This document shows, piece by piece, positions 5,326 to 5,956 of a stretch of DNA of 5,956 nt. Each line of letters begins with the position of its first letter. Position 1 is the first letter of the stretch. The translations under genes were made by a program, and so were the position numbers. Below the pieces are notes generated by a model. The model saw nothing but the letters and a program-made list of their open reading frames with translations, was not told the DNA's origin and ran no database searches. This DNA comes from Gammaproteobacteria bacterium (GTDB taxonomy: Bacteria; Pseudomonadota; Gammaproteobacteria; Competibacterales; Competibacteraceae): the NCBI GenBank assembly GCA_003562535.1, contig PWUP01000189.1, positions 1 through 5,956 on the forward strand, given 5' to 3'.

Positions 5326-5849
5326 GCGGCGACTGGCCGGGGCCAGACCCAGGTATCAACAGTAACGGCTACGGGCACCGTGCGGATGGCTCCGGTGGGA
5401 CAGACCGGCTCGCACTGAGCACAGCCGGTACAGGCATCACCGACGACCGCATGGATGTGTTTCATGGCCCCAATGATGGCATCCGTGGGGCAGACCTTGA
5501 TGCACCGAGTACAACCTACACAGATGTCTTCATGGACATTCGCTATCATAGGCTGTGCATTATTGAGGGCATGGGTATCCAGCTCCACACCCAGCTTGGC
5601 TGCCAGTGCCTGAGCCACGATTTTGCCTCCGGGCGGGCAACAGGTGGCCGAGGCTTGACCGAGAGCCAGTGCGGCAGCCGCACCCGCACAGCCGGGAAAA
5701 CCACACTGACCGCAGTTGGTGCCGGGCAAATCCGCTTCGAATTTGGCGGTTTCGGCATCAGTCTCCACATGAAACAACCGTGCGGCCAGCCCAAGAATAA
5801 GGCCAAAAACCAGGCCGAGACTGGCGAGGCTAAGCGTTGCACTAAGCAT
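5322..5849 (-). CDS. rnfB: Rnf complex iron-sulfur subunit RnfB
   Basis: RnfB is the membrane-anchored, multi-cluster subunit regarded as the ferredoxin-side entry. The 175-residue product has an N-terminal membrane helix (about 5-26), then the 4Fe-4S domain TNCGQCGFPGC with Cys46, 49, 54 and Cys71 (CCPPGG). Two ferredoxin-type motifs follow: CVGCTRCIKVCP (Cys110, 113, 116, 120) and CTGCAQCEPVCP (Cys140, 143, 146, 150). That is 12 ligands for three [4Fe-4S] clusters. Cys70, next to the ligand Cys71, is an extra cysteine. It belongs to the short type, close to E. coli RsxB (192) and without the added ferredoxin domains of clostridial RnfB. A strong AGGAG lies 6 bases before the ATG. The gap to the rnfA stop is 23 bases, and the stop overlaps the rnfC GTG. 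Confidence 0.96.
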   Translation of the reverse strand: MLSATLSLASLGLVFGLILGLAARLFHVETDAETAKFEADLPGTNCGQCGFPGCAGAAAALALGQASATCCPPGGKIVAQALAAKLGVELDTHALNNAQPMIANVHEDICVGCTRCIKVCPTDAIIGAMKHIHAVVGDACTGCAQCEPVCPTGAIRTVPVAVTVDTWVWPRPVAA

Positions 5850-5872
5850 AATCGACTCCTGAAAATGAGCGG

Positions 5873-5956
5873 CTAGTAGTGGGAAAGACCGGCAAACCCC
5901 ATAAAGGCTAATGCCAGCAAACCGGCGGTGATAAAACCAATGGGTGCTCCGGCAAA
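5873..5956 (-). CDS. rnfA: Rnf complex membrane subunit RnfA, C-terminal end only
   Basis: The last 27 codons of a gene entering from the right edge read FAGAPIGFITAGLLALAFMG then FAGLSHY and TAG (5873-5875). This matches the end of RnfA/RsxA (about 193 residues), which closes with a final membrane helix ending LAFMGFSGL. RnfA is the partner of RnfE around the intramembrane [2Fe-2S] centre. The fragment is too short for the reading frame to help, but the motif match and the position before rnfB make it secure. Its stop is TAG, the same triplet that interrupts rnfC; readthrough here would enter a frame overlapping rnfB as far as about 5546. Confidence 0.9.
   Translation of the reverse strand, partial: FAGAPIGFITAGLLALAFMGFAGLSHY

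Noticed and set aside
5292..5876. A 194-codon plus-strand open frame antisense to rnfB
   Set aside because: It is antisense to a strongly conserved gene, has no recognisable protein motif, and its length is explained by the codon bias of rnfB.

Overview
The window is dominated by a leftward (minus-strand) rnf operon in the order rnfA (last 27 codons only, cut by the right edge), rnfB, rnfC, rnfD, rnfG, rnfE, rnfH. It encodes the membrane-bound, ion-coupled ferredoxin:NAD+ oxidoreductase (Rnf, called Rsx in E. coli). The ABCDGE-H order with a terminal rnfH, and the protein sequences themselves, look proteobacterial and most likely gammaproteobacterial. That taxonomic statement is an inference; no marker gene is present. 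The genes are tightly packed: GTGA overlap B/C, ATGA overlaps C/D and G/E, 3 bases between D and G, 23 between A and B, 20 between E and H. They are therefore almost certainly one transcript, with its promoter beyond the right edge.

The subunits carry their diagnostic residues: the Cys clusters of RnfB, two 4Fe-4S motifs in the C-terminal part of RnfC, SGAT flavinylation sites in RnfD and RnfG, and the buried cysteines of RnfE. Electrons would pass between ferredoxin (RnfB side) and NAD(H) (RnfC FMN domain) through membrane Fe-S centres and covalent flavins, coupled to ion movement. The exception to an ordinary operon is rnfC: one in-frame TAG at 4351-4353 interrupts an otherwise intact 512-codon reading frame inside the conserved domain that precedes the Fe-S module. 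The TAG that ends rnfA, and another that ends the hydrolase remnant, argue against a genome-wide reassignment of UAG.

The left fifth (1-1176) is a different kind of region. At the far left a leftward sigma70-type promoter (TTGACA, 17 bases, TATCTT) precedes a 56-residue ORF with a signal peptide. An ATGA overlap joins it to a second signal-peptide ORF that runs off the left edge. Going rightward on the plus strand, 451-654 is the C-terminal remnant of an alpha/beta hydrolase, with the catalytic GCGH motif and nothing upstream, followed by a strong intrinsic terminator at 717-751. From 655 to 1176, between the converging remnant and rnf operon, I see no gene. It holds two related hairpins, a 14-base direct repeat and a few short repeats.

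I found no RNA gene, CRISPR array, complete insertion sequence or evident new multi-gene system. The observations most worth checking are the rnfC amber codon and the small secreted-peptide gene pair.
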